A stretch of DNA of 64,000 nt. Origin: a virus. Positions within the stretch are counted from its first letter, which is position 1, and each line of letters starts with the position of its first letter. The notes below the pieces were generated by a model that was not told the origin of the DNA, searched no databases, and saw only the letters and a list, made by a program, of their open reading frames with translations. The stretch spans positions 124,001 to 188,000 of IMG/VR virus record IMGVR_UViG_3300021964_009390. One strand, given 5' to 3'. The translations under genes and the position numbers were made by a program. Shown here piece after piece: positions 8,600-18,265 of the stretch.

Positions 8600-9523
8600 T
8601 TATAATCTTAGTTTTGGGTGATTATTGACAAAATATTCGACTGTTTTTTCTATACCAGTCTGTAGACTTGTAAATTTTGTTTCCGGTAACAAGTCCATTA
8701 ACTTGGTATTATTAGCAGTTTTTTTATACTGACCATCACTATAATTTTTGTTAAACACTAACGCATGTTCGTAATCAAATGAACGTGCTATATATGTTGC
8801 TGCCTGTGCAATAGTATGCTCTTCACATGGACTTATTATGATATTCTCTTGATGAATTACGGGAACCAGTTTCATGATTATATCCGCTAAATCGTCTGCA
8901 TGTATAAACTGCCGGAGAGGCTTTCCGGAGCCTCTCACCTCAAACGGTGAATTTGACTGTTTAGCGACGTAACACTTATGAATTAGTGCTGGTAACACAT
9001 GAGCATCTTCTAGATTATAATTGTCATTATCACCATATATATTCGTAGGTATTACACAGTTATAATTGGTACCATATTGTTCGTTATATGCGCGACATTG
9101 TACATCTAACATGCGTTTCGCATATGCATATGCATCATTAGACATATGAGGTTTACCATCATGTAGCATGTTTTCATCAATAGGGTATGTAGTATCGTCC
9201 GGGAATATACAAGTAGATAGTATACCGATAAATTTACCTACCCGGTGGTCATGACATGCTTTGACTATATTAAAATTTATTAGCATGTTGTCTTCGAACA
9301 TATCTACCTTGTAGTTCATGTTTTTGTACAAACCACCTACGTTTGCTGCTAAGTGTATAACGCAATCTGGTTGGGATGTTTTCACATGCTCAGTCAACTG
9401 GTTGAAATCTCTGAGATCACAATCTGTAGACGACATATACTCTATTTGATAATCATACGATATAGCGGTTTTTTTAATCGCATGACCTACGAGCCCAGTA
9501 CCGCCAGTTACTAATATTTTCAC
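8600..9523 (-). CDS. fcl: GDP-L-fucose synthase
   Basis: A bifunctional epimerase/reductase that turns the Gmd product into GDP-L-fucose. This SDR of 307 residues has [10 protein letters not shown] at 7-16, [11 protein letters not shown] near 60-70 (typical of Fcl), [15 protein letters not shown] near 104-118 and the catalytic [10 protein letters not shown] near 130-139. The start is GTG at 9523, one base after the stop of the gene at 9525. Together with gmd it gives the phage its own GDP-fucose supply, which would serve the fucosyltransferase-like gene at 50655-51311 or other transferases here. Confidence 0.93.
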   Translation of the reverse strand: MKILVTGGTGLVGHAIKKTAISYDYQIEYMSSTDCDLRDFNQLTEHVKTSQPDCVIHLAANVGGLYKNMNYKVDMFEDNMLINFNIVKACHDHRVGKFIGILSTCIFPDDTTYPIDENMLHDGKPHMSNDAYAYAKRMLDVQCRAYNEQYGTNYNCVIPTNIYGDNDNYNLEDAHVLPALIHKCYVAKQSNSPFEVRGSGKPLRQFIHADDLADIIMKLVPVIHQENIIISPCEEHTIAQAATYIARSFDYEHALVFNKNYSDGQYKKTANNTKLMDLLPETKFTSLQTGIEKTVEYFVNNHPKLRL

Positions 9524-9524
9524 G

Positions 9525-10394
9525 TTAATATATATCTAACAAGCTACAACATTCAACGTGTCCGGGATGCGATGTATTATATGTTTGCGTCCTAGCGTTT
9601 TGCATGTGCATGTGCAACGTTTTAATATCAATACATGGATTAAAAATCGGGTGTTGGTAGTGTTTATAAATTTCGCTCAATTTACTATCACATAACAATT
9701 CACCAACATGTATCAATTGCAGCTCACTCGGTATAAGTACCGGGGTTTCAAACCACCATGTGTCTTGTGAATATTTATTTGGTCGTTCATGTTCATGAAA
9801 TATTGATATATCATCTTCCGACACAAACTCCCATCTTGTCAAAGCTAATAACTTGTTTGACAAGTTTATAGCTTTTAACTTATCAATATCATTTGTTAAC
9901 ACAATATCACCATTACTTACACACCACAAACTTTTATCTTTGCAATTGTTGCAATACTCAAATAACGATTGGAAACTAGGTCGCCCTATACATGGTAGTA
10001 CAGTTAGTTTATCATGGGACTCGATCAAATGTTCCGACGGCCCGGTCTGTACATCCCACATTACATGGATATGTTCAACATTAGGGTTTTGTAAGTTTAA
10101 CTGTAATGCTAGTTGATATTCATACATTCTACTAGAGTTAGTATCATGATACATACAGGTTAAGACGTTAACTTTAGAGCTGGTATTTAGTGAATGGTGA
10201 TTATTTAGTATATAATTATTTATTTTTTTATAATCTACATCTGTTAACATAACATGACGGCCTTCAAATCTACCGGTAGTTTGCCAATGACGTTTAGCTG
10301 CGGCTATATTGCTACCAAACGCATGTTGTAAGTCAGGGTATGAATTCAAATAATCTGTATAGTTTACTCTTGAAGGGTGTGGGTATTTTATCAT
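9525..10394 (-). CDS. Glycosyltransferase-like protein with an N-terminal YPDL/EGR module
   Basis: A 289-residue protein. Residues about 10-47 form a short module (DYLNSYPDL, then a Gly/Ala/His helix, then GRFEGRH) that recurs twice in the 871-residue protein at 12253-14868. The rest (about 70-289) looks like a GT-A type domain: VNVLTCMYHDTNSSRM, a SNGDIVLTNDID segment near 161-172 that could hold the DxD site, and a WWFETPVLIP acceptor-side segment. It overlaps the downstream edge of the next gene by 4 nt (ATGA). Function as a transferase is inferred. Confidence 0.6.
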   Translation of the reverse strand: MIKYPHPSRVNYTDYLNSYPDLQHAFGSNIAAAKRHWQTTGRFEGRHVMLTDVDYKKINNYILNNHHSLNTSSKVNVLTCMYHDTNSSRMYEYQLALQLNLQNPNVEHIHVMWDVQTGPSEHLIESHDKLTVLPCIGRPSFQSLFEYCNNCKDKSLWCVSNGDIVLTNDIDKLKAINLSNKLLALTRWEFVSEDDISIFHEHERPNKYSQDTWWFETPVLIPSELQLIHVGELLCDSKLSEIYKHYQHPIFNPCIDIKTLHMHMQNARTQTYNTSHPGHVECCSLLDIY

Positions 10395-11305
10395 TTAACA
10401 ATTTTTTTTCCATAGTATCGAACTATGTCTCCACGTATATCTTTAGGTATCTTATATACACCTTCCGGAGGTGTTTGTGATTCGGGTGTGACATTAAATA
10501 TACTATATAAACCACTACCTATAGATATCTTATCAACATCTCCAACCACTCTATCGGCTAGTACTGGTGCATTACCACCACAAGCAAATATAACAACATC
10601 ATAATTTTTAACAACACTATTTATTTCCTCCGCTATACGAGATACAGTTTCCATGTGGTTTTTATCTGGTCCAGTGTTACCAAAACATGAGGGGTATTCT
10701 ATATACCCTAGATCCGATATATTATATAGGTTGTTATCTACATAGCTATCGTAACAGGCTTTACCCATGTTGCTTACAATTAATACTCGATTATTACTGA
10801 GAGCGCGTTTACATATTTTCTGTGATTCATCAAACCATGTGTTTATATCGTTTATTATAGGTTCAAAAATCTTAAAGTCTTGTTTTACCATTGGAATAAT
10901 ACCTTTTGACCAATTCCAATTACCTAGATGTGTTGATATATAGCATTTACTATATTCATCGCTGAATTTATCCATATGTTCCTGTAAACCTATACCTTGA
11001 TGTAGTAATAATAAAGAAAAGGTTGAGTTTGCTAGTGCAGTCTTGTAGCTATCCACCCATTGATCTAACACCGGTGAATCAATAATTTTTTCTAGACCAA
11101 TTTCACTCTCTCGGTGGATATCTATTGTACTGTCGTAGAGACCAGCAGTATTGTACAACCACCGGCAAGACCATTTCATATCCTTCCACGGTGAATACAT
11201 ATGCTTTATACTATCAATTTCACCTATAGTCTTTAAATGATGTACATACAATAAGCAGCCTTCGCTACACCCTGCTCTGTAATAACTGTAGTTACTATTG
11301 CGCAT
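10391..11305 (-). CDS. GT-D-like (DUF1792-type) glycosyltransferase candidate
   Basis: A 304-residue protein. The central part has NNRVLIVSNMGKACYDSYVD near residues 172-190. The C-terminal part has NYDVVIFACGGNAPVLADRV near 239-258 and then SIGSGLYSIF. This arrangement, a strand ending in Gly-rich text and then a strand reading DVVIFACG followed by an IGSG segment, resembles GT-D fold glycosyltransferases that finish bacterial O-glycans. The N-terminal 130 residues are not recognised. A late-like box (11312-11319) lies 6 nt before its ATG. Confidence 0.5.
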   Translation of the reverse strand: MRNSNYSYYRAGCSEGCLLYVHHLKTIGEIDSIKHMYSPWKDMKWSCRWLYNTAGLYDSTIDIHRESEIGLEKIIDSPVLDQWVDSYKTALANSTFSLLLLHQGIGLQEHMDKFSDEYSKCYISTHLGNWNWSKGIIPMVKQDFKIFEPIINDINTWFDESQKICKRALSNNRVLIVSNMGKACYDSYVDNNLYNISDLGYIEYPSCFGNTGPDKNHMETVSRIAEEINSVVKNYDVVIFACGGNAPVLADRVVGDVDKISIGSGLYSIFNVTPESQTPPEGVYKIPKDIRGDIVRYYGKKIVK

Positions 11306-11311
11306 TATTTC

Positions 11312-11319
11312 TATTTACT
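11312..11319 (-). promoter_or_regulatory. Possible late promoter box inside the glycan island
   Basis: AGTAAATA on the minus strand matches the late box at 6 of 8 positions and stands 6 nt before the ATG at 11305, the same geometry as the clear late promoters. The 30-nt gap after the WcbI-like gene gives room for it. Confidence 0.35.
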
Positions 11320-11335
11320 CTAATAGTTAATTTAA

Positions 11336-12256
11336 TCAATCATAACCGATATTATTTCTATATGTAAACTTATCTAGGCTATATTTTAGCGGTTCGAACT
11401 CTGTACCGTGTTCATTATAACTAGTATAATACTCATTAATGATTTTATAGTTATCGGTTATACCGTTCATACATGGTTTGTAACAATTAATGTCAAATTT
11501 AAGTTGATCACGTACTGACTTATACATTATACCTCTCTGTTCTCCGGGGATGTGAGTGTATATATTTTCCGGATAAGAAGTTTTTTCCATACCACAATTA
11601 GATATTTTTACCAATTCACGGTCAACAATATTATTCAATATATAATTGTATATATAATTTGTAGGGTGGTTCACCGAGTAAAATAGTAGCTTATCCACCC
11701 AGTTGTCCCGGATATAATTTGATACATCAATAAAATTTGCATCCGGGTATGTTTCTTTTGCAACCTGTTCTTTATTACTAATTAACTGTATTGTAGTGCT
11801 GATATGGTTTGATAATTCAGCGTTGTCTATATAATCACTATTATCAAACACTTCGTCATAAAACATGTTTACCGGTTTTTTGGACAGATAATATTTTATT
11901 AAATTTAAGTAATGGTAATCGCATGGATTCGTCACTAGGCCACCTAGGTTATTTTTTACATACACTAAATCCGGGAAATATACACCACCAAAAATAGATG
12001 GTATCATTAGTAAAACTGAATCTTTTTTCCGATGTTTACATATATAATCTGTACCTAAATAATTTTTACCTCTGTAATCACTTTTTATTGGTTGAGTTAT
12101 TATTATGTCTGCATCTTTAATAGTGTTCAAAAAGCTTTTTTGAGATATATTAGTTGCATAACATAAAATATTTTCAACTTTGCATTGTGTAAACAACCCG
12201 GAGTGTATTAATTTACTAACTTGGCAATTACCGTATAATAAAACTTTCATGCTCAT
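11336..12256 (-). CDS. WcbI-like polysaccharide biosynthesis acetyltransferase
   Basis: A 306-residue protein with the WcbI-type start (KVLLYGNCQVSKL), then IIITQPIKSDYRGKNYLGTDYI near residues 50-71 and a LLMIPSIFGGVYFPDLVYV segment near 82-100. The family is tied to capsule formation and is proposed to be an acetyltransferase using CoA. It begins with MSM; the ATG overlaps the stop of the 871-residue glycosyltransferase by 4 nt. The likely job is decorating a glycan built by the neighbouring transferases. Confidence 0.6.
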   Translation of the reverse strand: MSMKVLLYGNCQVSKLIHSGLFTQCKVENILCYATNISQKSFLNTIKDADIIITQPIKSDYRGKNYLGTDYICKHRKKDSVLLMIPSIFGGVYFPDLVYVKNNLGGLVTNPCDYHYLNLIKYYLSKKPVNMFYDEVFDNSDYIDNAELSNHISTTIQLISNKEQVAKETYPDANFIDVSNYIRDNWVDKLLFYSVNHPTNYIYNYILNNIVDRELVKISNCGMEKTSYPENIYTHIPGEQRGIMYKSVRDQLKFDINCYKPCMNGITDNYKIINEYYTSYNEHGTEFEPLKYSLDKFTYRNNIGYD

Positions 12257-14868
12257 CTGTTAAATTTATATTGCTTTATTAGAGCTTGTTTCTTACCATT
12301 GTCTGTTTTAGTTCTACCATACGAGTTATCAACTATTCTATAGTATGATAACGGACCTTCCCAAGACTTCGCGATGTTTAAATTTGAATCTATACATCTT
12401 AACCACAAAGCCCAGTCTGCAATACTACCATATTTTTTCTCATCGAAGTAACCGACAATTTCATGTATCTCTCGGCGCCACACCGGGGCAGAGTGGCATG
12501 GGTTACACGTATTATTACTATTGCAGTTCCAGAAGTTTTCAATATGCAAAGGTTGACCTACACTATACTCATTAAACCACATATCGTTGTGTTTTTTCAC
12601 GTGTTCATTATATTTTTTTACGTAACTTTTACCAGCTACAACTGGAGCAAAAGCTATATCTGTTGCCGGTGAATTGGACAGGAAATCTATCATATACCGG
12701 GAAAAATCCGGGTCATGACGATCATCTAGATTGGCATTTGTTATATATAATCCGGTAGATTTTTTAATTCCTAATTCCCAACACTTATAAATACCTGGGT
12801 CTTCCTTTTTAGTGATGTTTATTATCCTTATATTATGGTGATTTTTTTCCAGGTCTGCGATCTTTTTTTGTGTTTTTTTACTATGTGAATCTTTTACACT
12901 CACAATTACCCATTCTAGCTCATCTGGATATTTTGAATTTTGGTTTTTAAAATCCTCACACAGATCATCAAAGTATTCATCTGCTTTATACAACGATGTC
13001 ACCCATGACAACATCACTGATTCAGATTTTTTTTCTAGTTTTTTTAAATCATATAATATTTTCTGGTTGAATGTCTGTTGAGATACGTGGGACTTATCTA
13101 AATTATGTAAATATTTATTAGTCCTTTCAACAAGACTAGTGAACTGATCGCTAGTCAGACTTTCAATATCTTTTACATTATCATAAAACATAGGGTAATC
13201 AATACCTATATACTGTTCGAAGCTCGGATGTCTATTCAACAGTACAGGTGTCTCGCATCTAATGCACTCTAACAACAGATTGCTAGCCGTAACATCGAAT
13301 GCATCCATATACAATATATTCTTTTCAAAAATTTTTATATACTCATCATTTGCTAGGTGTTTGATAAGCTCAACATTATACATGGATGATTTGATGATAT
13401 CTGTAAGGTTGCTGAAGTCTTTTTTGACTAGTAATCGTTTATGTATATTACCCGGTATTTTAATATCGTTAAAAGATTTTAAATTTCGCATCCACCAACC
13501 TATATGATATATTTGTTTATTTTTAGACTGTTTATACTGCTTGATGTCGAATCTAGTTTTTATGTCATCAGTTATAGGGTGATTAACTGAGACGATTTTA
13601 TTTTTAAGGAAAGGAAATTTTTTCAATATATCCGGTCGTGTCAAGTACTTTTTATGATTTCTAGAGACAGTATATATGTACTCAGCTTTTTGCATAAGCC
13701 GGAAATCACAATTTTTATAATATGTATCGTTACTGATTAACTCTGGTAGTGCATGCTGGACTAACAAACCATTAAAATTCCCCGGGGTTGTTTTAACCTG
13801 GTTGCTTAGTTCATCTATACTTTTGGGGGTTGAGCGCTTATATATAGTTTCCCATTGCTCGAAAGGTGGGTTGTGTACAAATGTTATTAATTTTATATCA
13901 TTATCTATAATAGAGTCCATCACCCATCTATTAGTTACCATGTCTCTACCCCATGTAGTAAGTTCTTCTAACCAAGGGTTAAAATATAGTGTATTTTTGT
14001 ACGTAAGTTTATCATATCCTCGATCGATTAACTCCTCATGCAAATGATGCATAGTTCCTTTCCAGCCAAAATAATGGGTACCATACCAAGAGCCTCCATG
14101 TGGTGATAGAATGATATTTTCACCAGTTATTTCCCAATTTTTTTGTATACTTTTTCCTGTATTTATACACACTCTACCCTCATGACGACCATATTTTATA
14201 TAATGTGCATACGCTAGCTGTGGTGTATCAAACCCAGCTGCTGTTACATCTGGATTGTTATACATGTAATATTCTGCATCAAAGCTATTTTTTAGTGTAT
14301 ATTTAATTAAATTCTCACCGGATTCATGTGCATGTACAAGTAGTCGATCATCCGATATATGATGAGATATACCGTTTAATAACCGATATGTTTTACTATC
14401 AAACTCCGGGTTAAGGTTGTAAAAATGCTCTCTAGACATTAATCGGTTTTCCTTCTCACCATACTTATAGTAATGTTGTGCAGCTTTACTAGGTGTATTG
14501 AAACCACCAGATACTATGTCTGGATAAGCGCGTATATAAAAATCTCGATCCAAATTGCCACCCACTAAATCTAAAGCGGATTTTTCTTCATGTGATTTAA
14601 TTAGAAATTGGTCACAAATGATACATTTTTTATACTCACAGTTCAGTAGTGTGTTGATTTGTTGTATTATCGTGTCGTCAATATTACCTGTAACTAGATT
14701 GGTACTATTGTATATTTTATAACTCGGAACTCCGGTAGATGATCTATCGTCATCGCTTGTAAATATTATACAGTCATTGTTGTTCTTTACATACTCAGTA
14801 ACATTAGTTGGAAGATTCTCTATAGAACTGACTCTAAATATTGTTACACCGTTACCATTCTTGGACAT
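12253..14868 (-). CDS. Large two-domain glycosyltransferase with YPDI/EGR repeats
   Basis: The biggest protein of the island (871 residues). Residues 1-95 are unassigned. Two copies of a short module lie at about 107-142 (FYIRAYPDI then YKYGEKENR) and 197-232 (YYMYNNPDV then IKYGRHEGR). Residues about 250-630 look like a GT-B domain (SPHGGSWYG, FVHNPPFEQW, ECIRCETPVLLNRHP). Residues about 638-871 form a GT2-like GT-A domain (VMLSWVTSLYKADEYF, EDPGIYKCWELGI, ITNANLDDRHDPDF). Two transferases in one chain suggest alternating addition of two sugars. The ATG follows an AATAAATA late box by 6 nt. Confidence 0.75.
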   Translation of the reverse strand: MSKNGNGVTIFRVSSIENLPTNVTEYVKNNNDCIIFTSDDDRSSTGVPSYKIYNSTNLVTGNIDDTIIQQINTLLNCEYKKCIICDQFLIKSHEEKSALDLVGGNLDRDFYIRAYPDIVSGGFNTPSKAAQHYYKYGEKENRLMSREHFYNLNPEFDSKTYRLLNGISHHISDDRLLVHAHESGENLIKYTLKNSFDAEYYMYNNPDVTAAGFDTPQLAYAHYIKYGRHEGRVCINTGKSIQKNWEITGENIILSPHGGSWYGTHYFGWKGTMHHLHEELIDRGYDKLTYKNTLYFNPWLEELTTWGRDMVTNRWVMDSIIDNDIKLITFVHNPPFEQWETIYKRSTPKSIDELSNQVKTTPGNFNGLLVQHALPELISNDTYYKNCDFRLMQKAEYIYTVSRNHKKYLTRPDILKKFPFLKNKIVSVNHPITDDIKTRFDIKQYKQSKNKQIYHIGWWMRNLKSFNDIKIPGNIHKRLLVKKDFSNLTDIIKSSMYNVELIKHLANDEYIKIFEKNILYMDAFDVTASNLLLECIRCETPVLLNRHPSFEQYIGIDYPMFYDNVKDIESLTSDQFTSLVERTNKYLHNLDKSHVSQQTFNQKILYDLKKLEKKSESVMLSWVTSLYKADEYFDDLCEDFKNQNSKYPDELEWVIVSVKDSHSKKTQKKIADLEKNHHNIRIINITKKEDPGIYKCWELGIKKSTGLYITNANLDDRHDPDFSRYMIDFLSNSPATDIAFAPVVAGKSYVKKYNEHVKKHNDMWFNEYSVGQPLHIENFWNCNSNNTCNPCHSAPVWRREIHEIVGYFDEKKYGSIADWALWLRCIDSNLNIAKSWEGPLSYYRIVDNSYGRTKTDNGKKQALIKQYKFNR

Positions 14869-14874
14869 CTGAAT

Positions 14875-14882
14875 TATTTATT
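14875..14882 (-). promoter_or_regulatory. T4-type late promoter box before the large glycosyltransferase
   Basis: AATAAATA on the minus strand, 6 nt before the ATG at 14868. An overlapping CATAAATA (14886-14879) is also present, so the region reads as a doubled late box. Confidence 0.55.
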
Positions 14883-14896
14883 TATGTAGTTGAATA

Positions 14897-15832
14897 TTAC
14901 AACACCCAAAACACACGTTCCCAAGCATGAGACATAGTACCATCAAGCGCAATAGGTTCTGGTTCAAACAATGTTTCAATATCTATATTTTTTAGAAAAT
15001 TAAACAGTCTGTCGCAATACCTATTTGTACACCAGAACATAGTACCGGCATTATACTTAATTCTCATGTTACTAGGTATAGTTAAACCCATCATTTTTGA
15101 TAAATTGTTCATTGAGATATAATTGACACTCCGAGGATTATATTTCTCTATGATACTAAATTTATCTACGGGAAATATGTCATTTTTAGTGTTATTCAGT
15201 ATGTTAGCGTTAAAGCTGTAACTATCTAACAAACTTTTACAGTATTCCTCACGCCACTTTTCATGTAGATATGTTGTTTTTTTACCATGTATCTTACATA
15301 CATGTTTATATTTTATAAATTTTTTGTCTTTCACAAATTGCAAAAAGCTTCTGATATCACGACCATTATTCGGTACAAATTCATGATGCACACCTGTAGA
15401 TGATTCCATATGTTCTTGAATCTGACTCTCGATATCATCACTAGCGGATTTGTCACAAATGTAAAAATATACATCCGCATTCACTTGTTGTCGGTATCGA
15501 TTGATATACGAGCAAATTTCTCTGAGGTACATTGTGTAGTATATATATACAACAATCGCGACATCTGCCTGCACTACAGGAGCATCGCTACGGATTTCAT
15601 CTGTTTTGATATTGATAGGGTATGCACATTGTTGATGCAACGCCAAGAATCTATCTGGTGTTATAAACTCTGGATTACAAAATTGTGATATAAATTTCTT
15701 TTGTGACGTGGTAAGTTTATTATGTTCGACAATATGTACATTTTGTATATTGTGTTTAGATAAACTGTTATATAAATCTACGCAAAATTGTTCATAACTA
15801 TCAACGTAACGTATATAGTTTAACTGTATCAT
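14897..15832 (-). CDS. RgpF-like rhamnan synthesis protein
   Basis: A 311-residue protein matching the rhamnan synthesis protein F family of surface-polysaccharide transferases. Key segments are VPNNGRDIRSFLQF near residues 177-190 (family: NxGRDIxPFL), YKHVCKIHGKKT near 198-209 (family: KxHtKKs), and the C-terminal EPEPIALDGTMSHAWERVFW (family: GxxxHAxERxF). RgpF-type enzymes add rhamnose or fucose-like deoxysugars. The ATG overlaps the stop of the GT2 gene upstream by 4 nt. Confidence 0.78.
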   Translation of the reverse strand: MIQLNYIRYVDSYEQFCVDLYNSLSKHNIQNVHIVEHNKLTTSQKKFISQFCNPEFITPDRFLALHQQCAYPINIKTDEIRSDAPVVQADVAIVVYIYYTMYLREICSYINRYRQQVNADVYFYICDKSASDDIESQIQEHMESSTGVHHEFVPNNGRDIRSFLQFVKDKKFIKYKHVCKIHGKKTTYLHEKWREEYCKSLLDSYSFNANILNNTKNDIFPVDKFSIIEKYNPRSVNYISMNNLSKMMGLTIPSNMRIKYNAGTMFWCTNRYCDRLFNFLKNIDIETLFEPEPIALDGTMSHAWERVFWVL

Positions 15833-16617
15833 GCGTTGAGTATGAGTTGTTGTGTGATCCCGGGTAGTGAATCAAACCATGGTTTAAGTTTATAGGTATA
15901 ATCGTATCTCAGGCGGTATTTGGCTTGCTTTGTTTTGGTACGTGTTTGACTTTCCAGATGTATGGCAACTGCCGTATCTAGATACCAATTTTTATACCCG
16001 GTGATAACATATCGCATGTTTAATTGAATATCTTCCCAGCATTCAGTATATGATTCATCAAAACCACCACATTTTGTAAATTTATCACGATCTATCAACA
16101 AACATGCAGCGGTACAACCTACCACGATATCGTTAGAGAGTTGGTTTGTGTTCCCATAACCACGGTGTGTGCATTGTAGCAACCCGGTGGTGTCCACATA
16201 CACATGCTGCCCACCATGCTGTATTTTACCGTCCGGGAAAATTAGTCTACAACCAACAGTAGATATATTGTTGTCTGACACAATTTTTTTGTACATTTGA
16301 TCTACACAATTATTCTGTAAAATTATATCATCGTTACACAACAACACATACGGTTCGTCAATACAGTTGTTGATAACGTAGTTGTTATTACCAGCGAAGT
16401 GGTATTGTTCGAATTCTAAAAATTTGCAGTTTTTAGGTGTTAGCATGTGCTTTAGTGTAGCAATTAGTTGCAGTTTGTGGTCTTGATCGCTTCCGGTGTC
16501 ACATATATAAAATTTAATCTGTACGTCATGAGTGTGTTCCAATACACTAGACACACACTGAGAGACCAGGTCAGGATTGTTCTTGGTTAGAATAACTATT
16601 GCAACTTCTGCTGTCAT
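15829..16617 (-). CDS. Family 2 glycosyltransferase
   Basis: A 262-residue GT2 with VAIVILTKNNPDLVSQCV at residues 5-22, FYICDTGSDQDH near 36-47, a LLCNDDIIL metal-site segment near 92-100, VGCRLIFPDGKIQHGG near 121-136 and a GGFDESYTECWED segment near 184-196 carrying the ED catalytic base. It resembles rhamnosyl or galactosyl transferases of the RfbF/GT2 group that pair with RgpF. It is the first gene of the minus-strand island, divergent from phoH with 17 bp between start codons; a weak CATAAGTA late-like box lies before it. Confidence 0.82.
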   Translation of the reverse strand: MTAEVAIVILTKNNPDLVSQCVSSVLEHTHDVQIKFYICDTGSDQDHKLQLIATLKHMLTPKNCKFLEFEQYHFAGNNNYVINNCIDEPYVLLCNDDIILQNNCVDQMYKKIVSDNNISTVGCRLIFPDGKIQHGGQHVYVDTTGLLQCTHRGYGNTNQLSNDIVVGCTAACLLIDRDKFTKCGGFDESYTECWEDIQLNMRYVITGYKNWYLDTAVAIHLESQTRTKTKQAKYRLRYDYTYKLKPWFDSLPGITQQLILNA

Positions 16618-16634
16618 ACATAATTACTTATGTA
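16618..16634. promoter_or_regulatory. Short divergent spacer between GT2 gene and phoH
   Basis: The 17 bp between the two start codons hold an inverted repeat, ACATAA and TTATGT around a TTAC centre (16618-16633). Both genes must be driven from here or from within each other's 5' ends. No good TATAAT is present; a CATAAGTA late-like box can be read toward the GT2 gene. Confidence 0.3.
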
Positions 16635-17354
16635 ATGGCAAATAGAAAATCACGACCTCGACCTAACGATATTGGTTCGCTCACATGGGACCTAGATTTT
16701 AAAATTAATTATAATTTCACACCCAACGTTACACACAAAAGTTTTGTGGGTATGATGTTGAAGTCTGATACAAAAATGCTGCTAGTAGACGGACCAGCGG
16801 GTACAGCCAAAACATATCTGGCTACATATGGTGCGTTGTGTTTGTTAAAAAAACATGCGATTGACGAGATCGTGTATATACGCAGCGTGGTAGAAAGTGC
16901 CAGTCAAAAAATGGGTAGCCTTCCAGGAGAAGTCGATGACAAGTTTTTACCATACAGTATGCCTTTGGTAGAAAAATTAGATGAACTGGCCGGGGTCACG
17001 GTACGTAAAGAGTTGATAGGTAGAAATTTTGCACATTGTGTTCCTGTCAACTACGTTCGAGGTCTCACGTTCAACAACAGCTTTGTGATTGTTGACGAGG
17101 CACAAAATCTGACAACCGGGGAACTCACCACCATCTTGACTAGATTTGGTGAAGGTAGTAGATTTGTGATTGTAGGAGATACTAAACAGAGTGACATCAA
17201 CTCCCGGTCTGGTTTTGCTCCTGTCAAAAATTGTTTCGATAATCAAGAGAGTGAGGACCGAGGTATATACACATTCAATTTCAGTGAAGAGGATATCGTG
17301 CGAAGCGACATTTTGAAATTTATAGTCAAACAATTGGACAACATACAAAAATGA
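16635..17354 (+). CDS. phoH: PhoH-like P-loop ATPase
   Basis: A PhoH-family ATPase of 239 residues. Walker A GPAGTAKTYLAT lies near residues 54-65, Walker B FVIVDEAQN near 153-161, and GDTKQSD near 185-191. The VVESASQKMGSLPGEVDDKF segment near 84-103 is characteristic of PhoH. The frame opens at 16599, but the ATG at 16635 is chosen because the family starts close to the basic RKSRPRP segment and the longer form would overlap the divergent gene. PhoH is common in marine phages; its role (RNA metabolism or phosphate stress) is unsettled. Confidence 0.9.
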   Translation: MANRKSRPRPNDIGSLTWDLDFKINYNFTPNVTHKSFVGMMLKSDTKMLLVDGPAGTAKTYLATYGALCLLKKHAIDEIVYIRSVVESASQKMGSLPGEVDDKFLPYSMPLVEKLDELAGVTVRKELIGRNFAHCVPVNYVRGLTFNNSFVIVDEAQNLTTGELTTILTRFGEGSRFVIVGDTKQSDINSRSGFAPVKNCFDNQESEDRGIYTFNFSEEDIVRSDILKFIVKQLDNIQK

Positions 17355-18265
17355 AAATTGTACATATACTAGCCACTCCGTGCGCCGGAGCTCCTAGTAC
17401 ATTGTCAAAATATTTAAACAAACTTCCTGGAGTGACTAGTGAGGTACTCACAACCGAGACGACTGATTTGAATGAATGTCGGAGAAAATTACATACAGAT
17501 CAGAATATACAATACAGATTGAATCGAGCGGATGTGTTACATTGGCATAACATGTATATTGAAAACGATTTACATGCCAAGCAATTGGTCACATTCCACA
17601 GTCCACCAGAAAACAGGATGGTACATGACAGTATCAACATGTTAACTAACAACAACAAAGTCAAGAAAACTGTAGTCAGTCACTACCATACATTGTTAGA
17701 TGCGTATTCTGGTTACACTGGTGTGAGAAACATTGTTGATGTTGATGATAGTTATGTTACACCATGCAATCCCAAGCAGCATGTCTTGTTCGGTATGACA
17801 CCCACACCTGAACAGCCTGGTACAATATGGCAAACAAAAGGTTTCGATAAAACTTTGCTCATGATGAAGCGATTGAAAATGAGAAACAGTCGAGTACACT
17901 TTCGTACATTGACCGATGCAACACGTAGTGATTGTTTAGAGTTCAAATCTAATTGTGATTTGGTGATAGATGAATGCGTCACACCAGGGTTTCATTTGTC
18001 CGGACTAGAGGGATTGGCATTAGGTAAACCTACTGTGTGCTGGATTGACGATCGAGTTTGTGACATGTTAAAACGTTTGACTGGTGCTGAGGATGTACCC
18101 TTTATCAGTGACAGCGTATATTGGTTAGAAGACACGCTATACAGGTTACTGGAGCGTGGAGATGATCATTTGCGTGAGGTAGGGTCAAAGAGCCGGGAAT
18201 GGTTTTGCAAATACTGGAAGACATCAGACATATTGAATCAATATGTGCAGTTATATAATGAATGA
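17351..18265 (+). CDS. GT4-like glycosyltransferase
   Basis: A 304-residue GT-B-type protein. It has KIVHILATPCAGAPSTLSKYL at the N-terminus, LHWHNMYIEN near residue 63, VTFHSPPENRM near 77-87, and a donor-site segment CVTPGFHLSGLEGLALGKPTV near 210-230, where the ExxAxGxP pattern is typical of GT4. It is shorter than most GT4 enzymes (usually 350-400). It overlaps phoH by 4 nt (ATGA) and runs into the next glycosyltransferase with an 8-nt overlap, so all three are one unit. Confidence 0.72.
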   Translation: MKIVHILATPCAGAPSTLSKYLNKLPGVTSEVLTTETTDLNECRRKLHTDQNIQYRLNRADVLHWHNMYIENDLHAKQLVTFHSPPENRMVHDSINMLTNNNKVKKTVVSHYHTLLDAYSGYTGVRNIVDVDDSYVTPCNPKQHVLFGMTPTPEQPGTIWQTKGFDKTLLMMKRLKMRNSRVHFRTLTDATRSDCLEFKSNCDLVIDECVTPGFHLSGLEGLALGKPTVCWIDDRVCDMLKRLTGAEDVPFISDSVYWLEDTLYRLLERGDDHLREVGSKSREWFCKYWKTSDILNQYVQLYNE

